Of a stretch of 64,000 nucleotides of DNA, positions 7,334-14,793 are shown piece after piece; the first letter of the stretch is position 1, and the number at the start of each line of letters is the position of its first letter. Below the pieces are notes generated by a model that worked only from the letters and a program-made list of their open reading frames with translations, had not been told where the DNA came from and did not search any database. The DNA lies in the NCBI RefSeq assembly GCF_019090165.1, contig NZ_JAHRIB010000129.1, positions 1 to 64,000 on the forward strand, in the 5' to 3' direction. This stretch comes from Streptomyces sp. BV286 (GTDB taxonomy: Bacteria; Actinomycetota; Actinomycetes; Streptomycetales; Streptomycetaceae). Both the position numbers and the translations under genes were made by a program.

Positions 7334-10285
7334 GTGAGCGACGACGCCCTCCTCACCATTCACACGTCCGCCCTGTCCGGCATGACGAGCGGCCCGAAGC
7401 ACTTCGCCAAGTGGGCGGCGCTGGCCGCCGACGAGGACCACCCCGACGCCGACCTGACCGAGGAGACGTTCCGCGCACGGCTCACCGCCGGCGACGAGGC
7501 GCTCCTCGCCCTGTGGAACCGTCACCTCAACGACTGGGACTTCGCGGAGTCCGCCCCCTGGACCGCCGACACCCCGCCACGCACTACGGAGCGGCGCACG
7601 GCCGTGTACGAGCGGCTTCGGCTGGGCGCGGACCTGCGCAAGGTCCTGGACGAGCTGGTACGGGTGTCCGAGGTGCCCGGCGCCACGGTGATCACCCGTG
7701 AGTTCACCCCCTGGTACGACACGGAACGTGCGCGGGCCCGCTCGTTCTACTGGCGGGCGTACGAGCGCAAGCTGCGGGCCAAGGGCTGGTCGTCCGAGGC
7801 GGTCGCCGGTCTCGACGAGGCGAGCCGCGCGGTGGTCGAACGCCTCGCCGACCCGGAGCAGACGGCCGCACGCCAGGCGAAGGGCCTGGTCGTCGGTTAC
7901 GTGCAGTCCGGCAAGACCGCGAACTTCACCGGTGTGGCCGCGAAGGCCATCGACGCGGGATACCGCCTGGTCATCGTCCTCGGCGGCACCCTGAACATGC
8001 TGCGCGCACAGACGCAGCGCCGCCTCGACATGGAGCTGATCGGGCAGGAGAACATCCTGCGCGGCGCGGACCCCGACGACGTGGACAGCCTGGTCGGCGT
8101 GGACTACGTGGGCGACGACGAGGAGTGGCCGGGGTTCGTCCGGCACGGTGGGCGCCCCTCGACCCGTGGCGCGTTCGACATCGAACGCCTCACCACGCGC
8201 GACAACGACTACAAGAGCCTCGCGCAGGGCATCCGCGCCCTGGAGTTCGAGAAGCGCGAACCTACCCGCCCGCTGCACGACCCGTCGAACCTGCACCACG
8301 CGGCAGCCCGCGTAATGGTGGTCAAGAAGAACAAGAGCGTCCTGCAGAAGCTGGTCAAGGACCTCAAGCAGATCCACGGCATCCTCGGCGAACTGCCCGC
8401 CCTGATCATCGACGACGAGTCCGACCAGGCGTCCGTGAACACGTCGAACCCGAAGAAGTGGGAGCAGGGCCGCACCGATCGCACCGCGATCAACAAGCTC
8501 ATATCCGAGCTCCTCGGCCTGCTGCCGCGCGCCCAGTACGTCGGCTACACGGCGACCCCGTTCGCCAACGTCTTCGTGGACCCGAGCGACGGCGACGACA
8601 TCTTCCCGTCGGACTTCCTGATCTCCCTCCCGCGGCCCGCCGGTTACATGGGCGTACAGGACTTCCACGACCTGGACTCGGCGGTGCCGCACGAGGAGCG
8701 GACGTACGCCAACTCGCAGGAGAAGGCGCACGTCCGCGGCATCCACGACTCCACGGGCGACCGCCTCCAGGAAGCGATGGACGCATTCGTCCTGTCCGGC
8801 GCGCTGAAGCTGTACCGGGCGGCGCACGGCGTGCCGGAGGAGCCGTTCCGCCACCACACGATGCTCGTGCACGAGTCGGTGAAGAAGGACGACCACGCGG
8901 AACTCGCGCTGCGCATCAACTCCATGTGGCACGAGGCGGGTTACGCGTCCACGGCCGGCCACGCCCGCCTCGCCGCACTGTGGGAATCGGACTTCGCAAA
9001 GGTCGGCGAGGCCCGTGCGCAGGACCTTCCCACGCCCGCCTCCTACGAGGAGCTGCGCCAGCACGTCAGCCGCGCCCGCCAGCTCGTCGGTTCCGGCGGC
9101 CGCCCCGTCATCGTCGTGAACGGCGACTCTGACCGCTACTTCGACCAGCTCGACCTGGACTTCGACCGCACGCCGCACGTCTGGAAGATCCTTGTCGGCG
9201 GCACGAAGCTCTCCCGCGGCTTCACGGTGGAGGGCCTGACAGTCACCTATTACCGCCGCACGACCCAGCAGGCCGACACCCTGATGCAGATGGGCCGCTG
9301 GTTCGGCTTCCGCCCGGGCTACCGCGACCTCGTACGCCTGTACATCGGCCGCGAGGAGACGTACGGCCGAAGCAGGACGGCGGACCTGTACGAGGCGTTC
9401 GAGTCGGTGTGCCGGGACGAGGAGCTGTTCCGCGAGCAGTTGGCCCGGTACGCGCAGCTGGTGGACGGCCGCCCTCAGCTCACGCCTTCGCAGGTCCGGC
9501 CTCTGGTCTCCCAGCATTTGCCCGGACTCAAGCCCTCCGCCCGGAACAAGATGTATAACGCTGAGCTGGTGGAGATCCGCTCACCGGGTGAGTGGGTGGA
9601 GCCCACGGCTTACCCGGATGCCGCCGCCGACCTCAAGCACAACGCCGAGATCTGGAAGCCCGTGCTCACGGCCCTCAGCCAGGAGCCGGTCCCCTTCGTC
9701 TATCTCCCGAGCGACGACCGTGGCACCTATGTGTCCTACACGGCGAAAACACATGTCATTCCGCATGCCCAGCTCCTCAGTATCCTCGAAAGTCTCACCT
9801 GGGGGCGTCCCGATCTCTTCGCGCCCCACCTGGAGTACCTGCGGGACCCGAGCGACAACGGTTGCGGTACCGACGACTGGGCGGTGATCCTGCCGCAGAC
9901 CAGCGGCCGGACAGCCACAGCGGGCAGCATCCTCGGCAGCCAGCCCCTCAGCCTCGTTCATCGAAGCCGAAACACTCACGGCGTCTTCAACCGTATCTCC
10001 GGTATGGCGCACAGGCAGTCAGCGGAACGGATCGCCGGCGCCCGCGCTCTAGCACCAGACGACCCCTTCGCAACCCGGTTCCACCGGCCGCGCCGGGGAG
10101 CACTCCTGCTGTACCCAGTCCTGGAATCGGAGTCCGACCCGAACAACCCGGCCAAGGCCGTCTCCGTCAACACGGCCAAGCTCGTACTGGCCGCGGCGTT
10201 CGTACCCGCCGTGAACCGCACGGGCACGGCACGCCCTTACGTACGGTTCCGCGCGGGCGATTCGTCCAAGTCGGCCTCTGTCTGA
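7334..10285 (+). CDS. Z1-domain superfamily II helicase/ATPase
   Basis: 983 residues from a GTG at 7334 (AAGGA upstream). Motifs: Walker A GYVQSGKT (188-195), Walker B IIDDESD (D360-D364), YTATPF near 405, and a motif VI-like QMGRWFGFRPGYRDLVRLYI near 650-670. This set is typical of the Z1 family (endonuclease-associated SF2 ATPases). It would translocate or remodel DNA together with the MutL-like partner. A third component of the classic MutL-Z1 set, a PD-(D/E)XK nuclease directly downstream, is absent here; Vsr follows instead. Base and codon use seem to shift at about 9480: upstream is strongly GC3-biased, downstream has more A/T (for example ATGTATAACGCTGAG), which hints at a mosaic gene. 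Confidence 0.87.
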   Translation: MSDDALLTIHTSALSGMTSGPKHFAKWAALAADEDHPDADLTEETFRARLTAGDEALLALWNRHLNDWDFAESAPWTADTPPRTTERRTAVYERLRLGADLRKVLDELVRVSEVPGATVITREFTPWYDTERARARSFYWRAYERKLRAKGWSSEAVAGLDEASRAVVERLADPEQTAARQAKGLVVGYVQSGKTANFTGVAAKAIDAGYRLVIVLGGTLNMLRAQTQRRLDMELIGQENILRGADPDDVDSLVGVDYVGDDEEWPGFVRHGGRPSTRGAFDIERLTTRDNDYKSLAQGIRALEFEKREPTRPLHDPSNLHHAAARVMVVKKNKSVLQKLVKDLKQIHGILGELPALIIDDESDQASVNTSNPKKWEQGRTDRTAINKLISELLGLLPRAQYVGYTATPFANVFVDPSDGDDIFPSDFLISLPRPAGYMGVQDFHDLDSAVPHEERTYANSQEKAHVRGIHDSTGDRLQEAMDAFVLSGALKLYRAAHGVPEEPFRHHTMLVHESVKKDDHAELALRINSMWHEAGYASTAGHARLAALWESDFAKVGEARAQDLPTPASYEELRQHVSRARQLVGSGGRPVIVVNGDSDRYFDQLDLDFDRTPHVWKILVGGTKLSRGFTVEGLTVTYYRRTTQQADTLMQMGRWFGFRPGYRDLVRLYIGREETYGRSRTADLYEAFESVCRDEELFREQLARYAQLVDGRPQLTPSQVRPLVSQHLPGLKPSARNKMYNAELVEIRSPGEWVEPTAYPDAAADLKHNAEIWKPVLTALSQEPVPFVYLPSDDRGTYVSYTAKTHVIPHAQLLSILESLTWGRPDLFAPHLEYLRDPSDNGCGTDDWAVILPQTSGRTATAGSILGSQPLSLVHRSRNTHGVFNRISGMAHRQSAERIAGARALAPDDPFATRFHRPRRGALLLYPVLESESDPNNPAKAVSVNTAKLVLAAAFVPAVNRTGTARPYVRFRAGDSSKSASV

Positions 10286-10346
10286 GGGACACCAGTCGGC
10301 CCTCAGCCCACTCCGCCCTGTCCTGTTCGCAGAACGAGACAGGGCG
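10282..10346 (+). terminator. Two hairpins after the Z1 gene
   Basis: CTGAGGG (10282-10288) pairs with CCCTCAG (10300-10306), overlapping the Z1 stop. CGCCCTGTC (10314-10322) pairs with GACAGGGCG (10338-10346) and is followed by AATT. No clear T-run is present. They probably end the MutL-Z1 transcript, so vsr would need its own promoter in the remaining ~120 bases. Confidence 0.5.
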
Positions 10347-10466
10347 AATTCCTGCACCGGTTCTGGAGAATGGATAGCGAGGCAGCGAAGGGTCAGGGAC
10401 TCCGGCGACTGTCTCTCCCCGCACGAGCAGGGACGGACTGCCAGCCCACGCACGAAAGGCACCGCG

Positions 10467-10946
10467 ATGCCGGACACCGACAACTGGGTCCCGCCCGAGG
10501 GATCATGGGCATCCTCCGCGGCCCGTCGGCGCAACATGCAGGCAATCCGTAGCAGGGACACAGAGCCGGAGCGTGCTCTGCGGCGCCTGCTCCATGCCCA
10601 AGGGCTGCGCTACCGAGTGGCTGCCAAGCCGCTGCCAAAGCTGCGCCGCACCGCTGACCTCGTGTTCCGGCCTACCAAGGTGGCCGTCTTCGTCGACGGC
10701 TGTTACTGGCATGGCTGCCCGGAGCACTACGTCTCCCCGAAGACGAATCCCGGCTACTGGTCAGACAAGGTCGCGGGCAACATCGCCCGCGACCGTGACA
10801 CTGACCAACGCCTGACCGCGGCCGGCTGGACGGTGCTCAGGTTCTGGGAGCACGAGTCACCCGAGGAGTGCGCGAGCGCTGTTCTCCGCGTCGTCCTCAA
10901 GCGTCGGGATGCTCTGCTGCTCGGGAAGCCCGGGCGCGGCGAGTGA
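10467..10946 (+). CDS. vsr: Very-short-patch repair endonuclease Vsr
   Basis: 159 residues. Clear Vsr family: N-terminal NMQAIRSRDTEPERALRRLL, the catalytic aspartate in TADLVF, VFVDGCYWHGCPEHY and the C-terminal WTVLRFWEHE. Vsr nicks 5' of the T in T:G mismatches that arise when 5-methylcytosine deaminates, so it normally accompanies a C5 methyltransferase. Here two such enzymes are nearby. Its last 90 bases overlap the 3' end of the first methyltransferase on the other strand, an unusually long tail-to-tail overlap. The upstream gap (10286-10466) holds terminator-like hairpins only. Confidence 0.93.
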   Translation: MPDTDNWVPPEGSWASSAARRRNMQAIRSRDTEPERALRRLLHAQGLRYRVAAKPLPKLRRTADLVFRPTKVAVFVDGCYWHGCPEHYVSPKTNPGYWSDKVAGNIARDRDTDQRLTAAGWTVLRFWEHESPEECASAVLRVVLKRRDALLLGKPGRGE

Positions 10947-12104
10947 GGGATCATCCTCGGGCTCGTACTCAGGGCTGGGATCGGGCAGAAGGGGACCCGT
11001 ACGCAGCAGGGCCTCCCGGATTTGCTCACCGACGGCAGAGGCCACGGGCGGCGGGAACGCGTTGCCGACCTGGCGGTACCGCGCGGTCTTGCCTCCGACG
11101 AACTCCCAGGGCCCCTCGGGATCCCTCTCGTCCGGGAAGCCCTGGATGAGCGCGGCCTGCTGAACGGTCAGCATCGGTCCTTTTTCCAGATCGCCCAAGT
11201 CCCGCTTCGGGTCGACCATCTTGTCTTCATCGTTGGCCACCCCCATAGCGTTGACGCCAAGCAGGCCCCAGGCCCGCTTCGCCCGCGTAGGCCCGAGGTC
11301 GGCTCCTCCATGCTTCTTCGAGCCGCCTACTAGGGTCGGCGCGACGGTCCCGAGCTTCGCCGCGTCGTACCAGTTGTTGTACCGCGTCGACCCATCGCCT
11401 AGCCGCCGCTTCATGGTTTCCTCAAGCGCGTCCACCACCCGGCGCACCTTCGGCAGCGGCTCAGGCCAGTCAAAGCCCCGGTACTCGTCCTTGCGGATAG
11501 CCACGAGGATGGCACGCGGACGCAACTGCGGAACGCCGTAATCCTGCGCCTGGAGGACTTGCCAACCGCAAATCACATATCCAAGGTCACGAAGCCTGTT
11601 CTTGATGTGGTTCCGATAGGGCCTGAATTTGAGTTCCGGCTCAACCAGACCACGCACGTTCTCAATCATGACCGCGCGGGGCTTCAGCTCTTTGACAAGT
11701 TCGAGCATGCGTGGGAAAAGGTCACGCTCATCGTCCCGCCCAAGCTGTTTACCGGCCGCCGAGAAAGGGGGGCAGGGAACTCCGCCAGCCAGCAGATCAA
11801 GCTGTCGGGGCTCAATGCGGCCCGCCTCATCTGCGGGGATCCCATTCGCCAGGGCCTCAGGATCCGGGACTTCCTCTAGAGGTTTGAACTCTTTGACGTC
11901 TGCCGTACGGACAAGGCAGTGGTCCTTCTCCCAGCCCCAAGAAGGCCGGGCCTTGATGTTGGCTTCCAGCGTCGCGGCGGCATGCTTGTCGATCTCCACC
12001 AGCGCGAGGTGCCGGAAGCCGGCACGGTGAAGCCCTACAGCTTGGCCACCAGCGCCCGCGCAGATCTCGATTGAGGTCAGCTTGCGGTCGTCGGCGGTAT
12101 CCAC
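10857..12104 (-). CDS. DNA (cytosine-5-)-methyltransferase 1
   Basis: 415 residues. The GTG at 12104 is preferred because AGGAGG lies 6 bases upstream; an upstream ATG lacks a site. Motifs: ICAGAGGQAVGLHRAGF (I), GGVPCPPFSAAG (IV) with catalytic C111, MIENVRG (VI), QDYGVPQLRPRAILVAI (VIII) and RYRQVGNAFPPPVASAVG (X). Between VIII and X lies the target-recognition region, with GGSKKHGGADLGPTRAKRAW, a block almost repeated in methyltransferase 2. The enzyme is expected to protect host DNA in the island's restriction system. It lies 103 bases downstream of the HNH gene on the same strand, and its 3' end overlaps vsr by 90 bases. Confidence 0.93.
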   Translation of the reverse strand: MDTADDRKLTSIEICAGAGGQAVGLHRAGFRHLALVEIDKHAAATLEANIKARPSWGWEKDHCLVRTADVKEFKPLEEVPDPEALANGIPADEAGRIEPRQLDLLAGGVPCPPFSAAGKQLGRDDERDLFPRMLELVKELKPRAVMIENVRGLVEPELKFRPYRNHIKNRLRDLGYVICGWQVLQAQDYGVPQLRPRAILVAIRKDEYRGFDWPEPLPKVRRVVDALEETMKRRLGDGSTRYNNWYDAAKLGTVAPTLVGGSKKHGGADLGPTRAKRAWGLLGVNAMGVANDEDKMVDPKRDLGDLEKGPMLTVQQAALIQGFPDERDPEGPWEFVGGKTARYRQVGNAFPPPVASAVGEQIREALLRTGPLLPDPSPEYEPEDDPSLAAPGLPEQQSIPTLEDDAENSARALLG

Positions 12105-12207
12105 TCGACTCCTCCTGGTGCGGGGATTGCAGAGACGCAAGTGTCGCATCCCTTAGCACCCAGGAGCCACGGCATGACCGGATGGTCAAGATGGCTGCAT
12201 CAGGCGG

Positions 12208-12915
12208 TCAACTCTTAAGGAGCGACTCAAGGTCCTGGCGCAGCGCCTCCCGCATCACCGCAGGAAGCTGGCGGTACATACCCCAGACCTTCTCCGCCGG
12301 CGACAGCGTGCGATGGTCGGCCTCCATCCACTCCAGCAGGTCCCGCTTGCCGCGGTTGGGCAGGGCGGCCACCCGGTCCCAGACCTGTTCCTTCGCCATC
12401 TGTACGCCCGTGAGGTGGCCCACCGTCTCATTGCACCGGGCACACTCGGTGATCAGGTCTTCCGCGTTCCCCGCGCTCCCGGACTTGTGCGGATTGACGT
12501 GGCCGAGCGTGAGGCGGCCGTGGGTACCGGGGTCGTCCGCGTACTCCTCGCCTGCCGCAATGCCACAGCGGCGGCACATATGGAGATCGCGCTCATACAC
12601 GAACCGCCTCGTCTTGGCGCTGATCTGGCGCAGCCCCGCGGCCCGGTGTTCCGGCTCCCACACCGGCCGCCCCATCGCCTCCAGGTAGAGCTGGTCCGGC
12701 TGAAGACTGGGTTTGTCACGGTACGTCTTAATCACCCAGCCAGCGGGGCGGAGATCACGCATCCGGCGGTCCACCTGCTCGGCTCCCTGAATAGCTTCCC
12801 GGAGCCGCGCCTTGGAGAAGGTGCCACCTTCGCCCACTTCATCGCGCAGCCACAGCGCGACCCTGATCCGAGTGCCTAGATGCGTGTTCCGCCAGCTCAG
12901 ATCTTGTTCTCCCAC
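12208..12915 (-). CDS. HNH endonuclease 1 (intact-looking active site)
   Basis: 235 residues from the GTG at 12915 (VGEQDLSW). The longer frame to 13041 would run through the 38-bp palindrome and is less likely. The N-terminal ~90 residues look like a winged-helix module (VALWLRDEVGEGGTFSKARLREAI). The C-terminal part has an HNH zinc nuclease core: CRRCG, LGHVNPH and NAEDLITECARCN, so histidine, asparagine and both CxxC pairs are present. It aligns along its whole length with the second HNH protein at 18.1 kb (LGT..R.ALWL..EVGEG, DRR.RDLR..GW, LLEWMEADHR / MLSEWMEHDRR). Likely the cleaving or nicking nuclease of the system. The downstream gene is methyltransferase 1. Confidence 0.82.
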   Translation of the reverse strand: MGEQDLSWRNTHLGTRIRVALWLRDEVGEGGTFSKARLREAIQGAEQVDRRMRDLRPAGWVIKTYRDKPSLQPDQLYLEAMGRPVWEPEHRAAGLRQISAKTRRFVYERDLHMCRRCGIAAGEEYADDPGTHGRLTLGHVNPHKSGSAGNAEDLITECARCNETVGHLTGVQMAKEQVWDRVAALPNRGKRDLLEWMEADHRTLSPAEKVWGMYRQLPAVMREALRQDLESLLKS

Positions 12916-12970
12916 AGCTCCACCAATCCGCTCACACGTTCGTAAACCAACTCCTTGGGATGGAGACCCT

Positions 12971-13008
12971 AGCTTGCCGTCACTTGCCGCGGCAAGTGAC
13001 GGCAAGCT
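12971..13008. promoter_or_regulatory. 38-bp perfect palindrome in the divergent HNH1/methyltransferase-2 promoter region
   Basis: The two 19-base halves are exact reverse complements. Each half holds CTTGCCG twice, spaced by TCA, so the heptamer occurs four times (two direct, two inverted). It lies 56 bases upstream of the HNH1 start and 53 bases upstream of the methyltransferase 2 start. There is no T-run and no upstream gene to terminate, so an operator is more likely than a terminator. Confidence 0.7.
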
Positions 13009-13018
13009 GCTCTCACCA

Positions 13019-13038
13019 TGTGCGAACAAGCTCGCACA
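13019..13038. promoter_or_regulatory. Second inverted repeat before methyltransferase 2
   Basis: TGTGCGA (13019-13025) and TCGCACA (13032-13038) are inverted with a six-base spacer, 23 bases upstream of the GTG start and just before the AGGAGG site. It could be an operator or a leader hairpin that controls translation of the methyltransferase. Confidence 0.5.
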
Positions 13039-13060
13039 CACCTGCCTCAGGAGGCTCTAC

Positions 13061-14152
13061 GTGACTGGCAAGCACGCAACGGGCGGCCCCTACACCTGCG
13101 TCGAGCTATGCGCCGGCGCGGGCGGCCAGGCCCTCGGTCTCGAACAAGCGGGCTTCAGCCATCGGACGCTCATCGAGTTCGACCCTGACGCCTGCGACAC
13201 CCTGCGACTGAACCGGCCGGACTGGAACGTCGTACGGGCTGATCTCCGGGAGACGGTCCCCGCGCTCAGGCAGTACGGCGACCGGCCCGCCCTGCTGGCC
13301 GCAGGAGTACCGTGCCCGCCTTTCTCGCTGGCCGGCATGCAACTGGGACGTGCCGATGAGCGGGACCTTTTCCCGGCCGCGCTCTCCGCGATCTCAGAAC
13401 TGCGACCGAGAGCGGTGATGCTGGAGAACGTAAAGGGGATTCTCCAGAATAAGTTCGCGGGCTACCGAGCGGAGATTATTGCCACTCTTTCCCTGCTGGG
13501 ATACTTCTCCGAATGGAAACTGCTGTACGCGCGGGATTTTGGAGTTCCTCAGCTCCGTCCTCGCGCGGTTCTCATCGCGCTGGAAGCCAGAGCGTTTGAC
13601 GCGTTCACCTGGCCCGTAACGCACCCGGCTCACGTCCCCCGGGTTGTGGGCGACGTTTTGCACGCTTCTATGGCATCCCGCGGCTGGGAGCTAGCCGACG
13701 CTTGGGCCGCTCAGGCCCGGGAACTCGCTCCGACCGTCTGTGGCGGCTCCAAGAAGCACGGTGGAGCGGACCTGGGCCCCTCCCGCGCACGGCGCGCATG
13801 GGCAGAGATGGGGGTGAATGGCTCCAGCGTCGCTGATGAACCCCCCTCCACAGGCGACTCCCTGCCTGTACGGCTCACGGTCGCGCAGCTCGCGCTGCTG
13901 CAGGGCTTTCCCCCGGACTGGCGGTTCGCCGGGCGGAAGACATCGGTGTACAGGCAGGTGGGCAATGCTTTCCCGCCTCCGGTCGCACGGGCCGTGGGCC
14001 AGGCCATCGCGGACGCCCTGACTCAGGCCGACCAGACCGGTGAGGACGACACCCCCCATATGGGCAGCACGGGGGACACGCTCTTCGGGATGACGTGTAT
14101 GCCGTCGCTTCTGCGCAGTCCGGGTGTCAGCGCATGCCCCGGCACCCGGTAG
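13061..14152 (+). CDS. DNA (cytosine-5-)-methyltransferase 2
   Basis: 363 residues from the GTG at 13061 with AGGAGG 7 bases upstream. Motifs: ELCAGAGGQALGLEQAGF (I), AGVPCPPFSLAG (IV, catalytic Cys), MLENVKG (VI), RDFGVPQLRPRAVLIAL (VIII) and YRQVGNAFPPPVARAVG (X). It shares the recognition-region block GGSKKHGGADLGP with methyltransferase 1 but is shorter and diverged, so the two are paralogues. They may methylate the two strands of one asymmetric site, or the same site. The last 130 bases overlap the 3' end of the DUF3883 gene on the opposite strand. It is the only gene of this part of the island on the plus strand and probably has its own regulated promoter. Confidence 0.93.
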   Translation: MTGKHATGGPYTCVELCAGAGGQALGLEQAGFSHRTLIEFDPDACDTLRLNRPDWNVVRADLRETVPALRQYGDRPALLAAGVPCPPFSLAGMQLGRADERDLFPAALSAISELRPRAVMLENVKGILQNKFAGYRAEIIATLSLLGYFSEWKLLYARDFGVPQLRPRAVLIALEARAFDAFTWPVTHPAHVPRVVGDVLHASMASRGWELADAWAAQARELAPTVCGGSKKHGGADLGPSRARRAWAEMGVNGSSVADEPPSTGDSLPVRLTVAQLALLQGFPPDWRFAGRKTSVYRQVGNAFPPPVARAVGQAIADALTQADQTGEDDTPHMGSTGDTLFGMTCMPSLLRSPGVSACPGTR

Positions 14153-14793
14153 CGAGCGGATTCCCAGCTGACCCGCAGGTCACGGTCCGCGGGGCCGCGC
14201 TGGCGCAGCCACTCGGTATCTACGGTCACCACGTTCAGTGCCTCATCCTGCTTACCGACAAGGACTGCGACCAGGAGCCAGTCCGGGTCGCGGCACATCA
14301 CGTCGTACTCGTTCCGCGAGAGGTGAATGACCAGCCTGGTGGGGTTCGTAGTGGCTTTTACCTCGACATGCGCGGGCGCGCCCGTCGGCGATACGGCCTC
14401 GATGTCATATCCGCAGACATCCGTGAGGAGAGCCACGCGCACCACTTCTCTCGCACCACCACGCGTCAGTAACTCCGCTATGGCCGCCTCCCCCGCCGTC
14501 CCCGTGGTCCGGCGGGCGGCCTCCGCCTCTTCGCTCCACTGGGTGTGTGCGATACGGGACGCCGCCCGCTCATCGGCGGCCTCGTGTTCGCTGACTCGCA
14601 GGACGGGCCGGTCAGCGCGGTCGAGGAGGCGTACGCGGCGGAGCCAGGCGAGTCCCTCGGCGTACTGGAAAGGTGTCAGATCCGCATAGTCCGGGTGATG
14701 GGTGAGCACGGCGCGTGCGCGCGGCACATCGGCGACCGGCAGCAGGTCAAGCCACCGCAGCGCCGCGCGGCGCGCTCCCTCACTCGGCTGCAT
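14023..14793 (-). CDS. DUF3883-type PD-(D/E)XK nuclease
   Basis: 256 residues from the ATG at 14793 (MQPSEG). The start overlaps the end of the helicase gene by 14 bases, which suggests coupled translation. The C-terminal half holds the DUF3883 pattern, related to PD-(D/E)XK nucleases: GYDIE with D130 and HVEVKATT with E144 and K146, followed by LVIHLSRNEYDVM. The N-terminal ~85 residues are a helical region seen in many DUF3883 proteins of defence loci. It is expected to bind or cut DNA with the SNF2 helicase. It is the last gene of the minus-strand operon and overlaps methyltransferase 2 tail-to-tail by 130 bases. Confidence 0.8.
   Translation of the reverse strand: MQPSEGARRAALRWLDLLPVADVPRARAVLTHHPDYADLTPFQYAEGLAWLRRVRLLDRADRPVLRVSEHEAADERAASRIAHTQWSEEAEAARRTTGTAGEAAIAELLTRGGAREVVRVALLTDVCGYDIEAVSPTGAPAHVEVKATTNPTRLVIHLSRNEYDVMCRDPDWLLVAVLVGKQDEALNVVTVDTEWLRQRGPADRDLRVSWESARYRVPGHALTPGLRRSDGIHVIPKSVSPVLPIWGVSSSPVWSA

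Noticed and set aside
12971..13008. Reading the 38-bp palindrome as a terminator
   Set aside because: Both flanking genes start, not end, next to it, so there is no transcript to terminate.
12916..13041. Extended N-terminus of HNH endonuclease 1
   Set aside because: It would be translated through the 38-bp palindrome; alignment with HNH protein 2 starts at about residue 1 of the shorter form.
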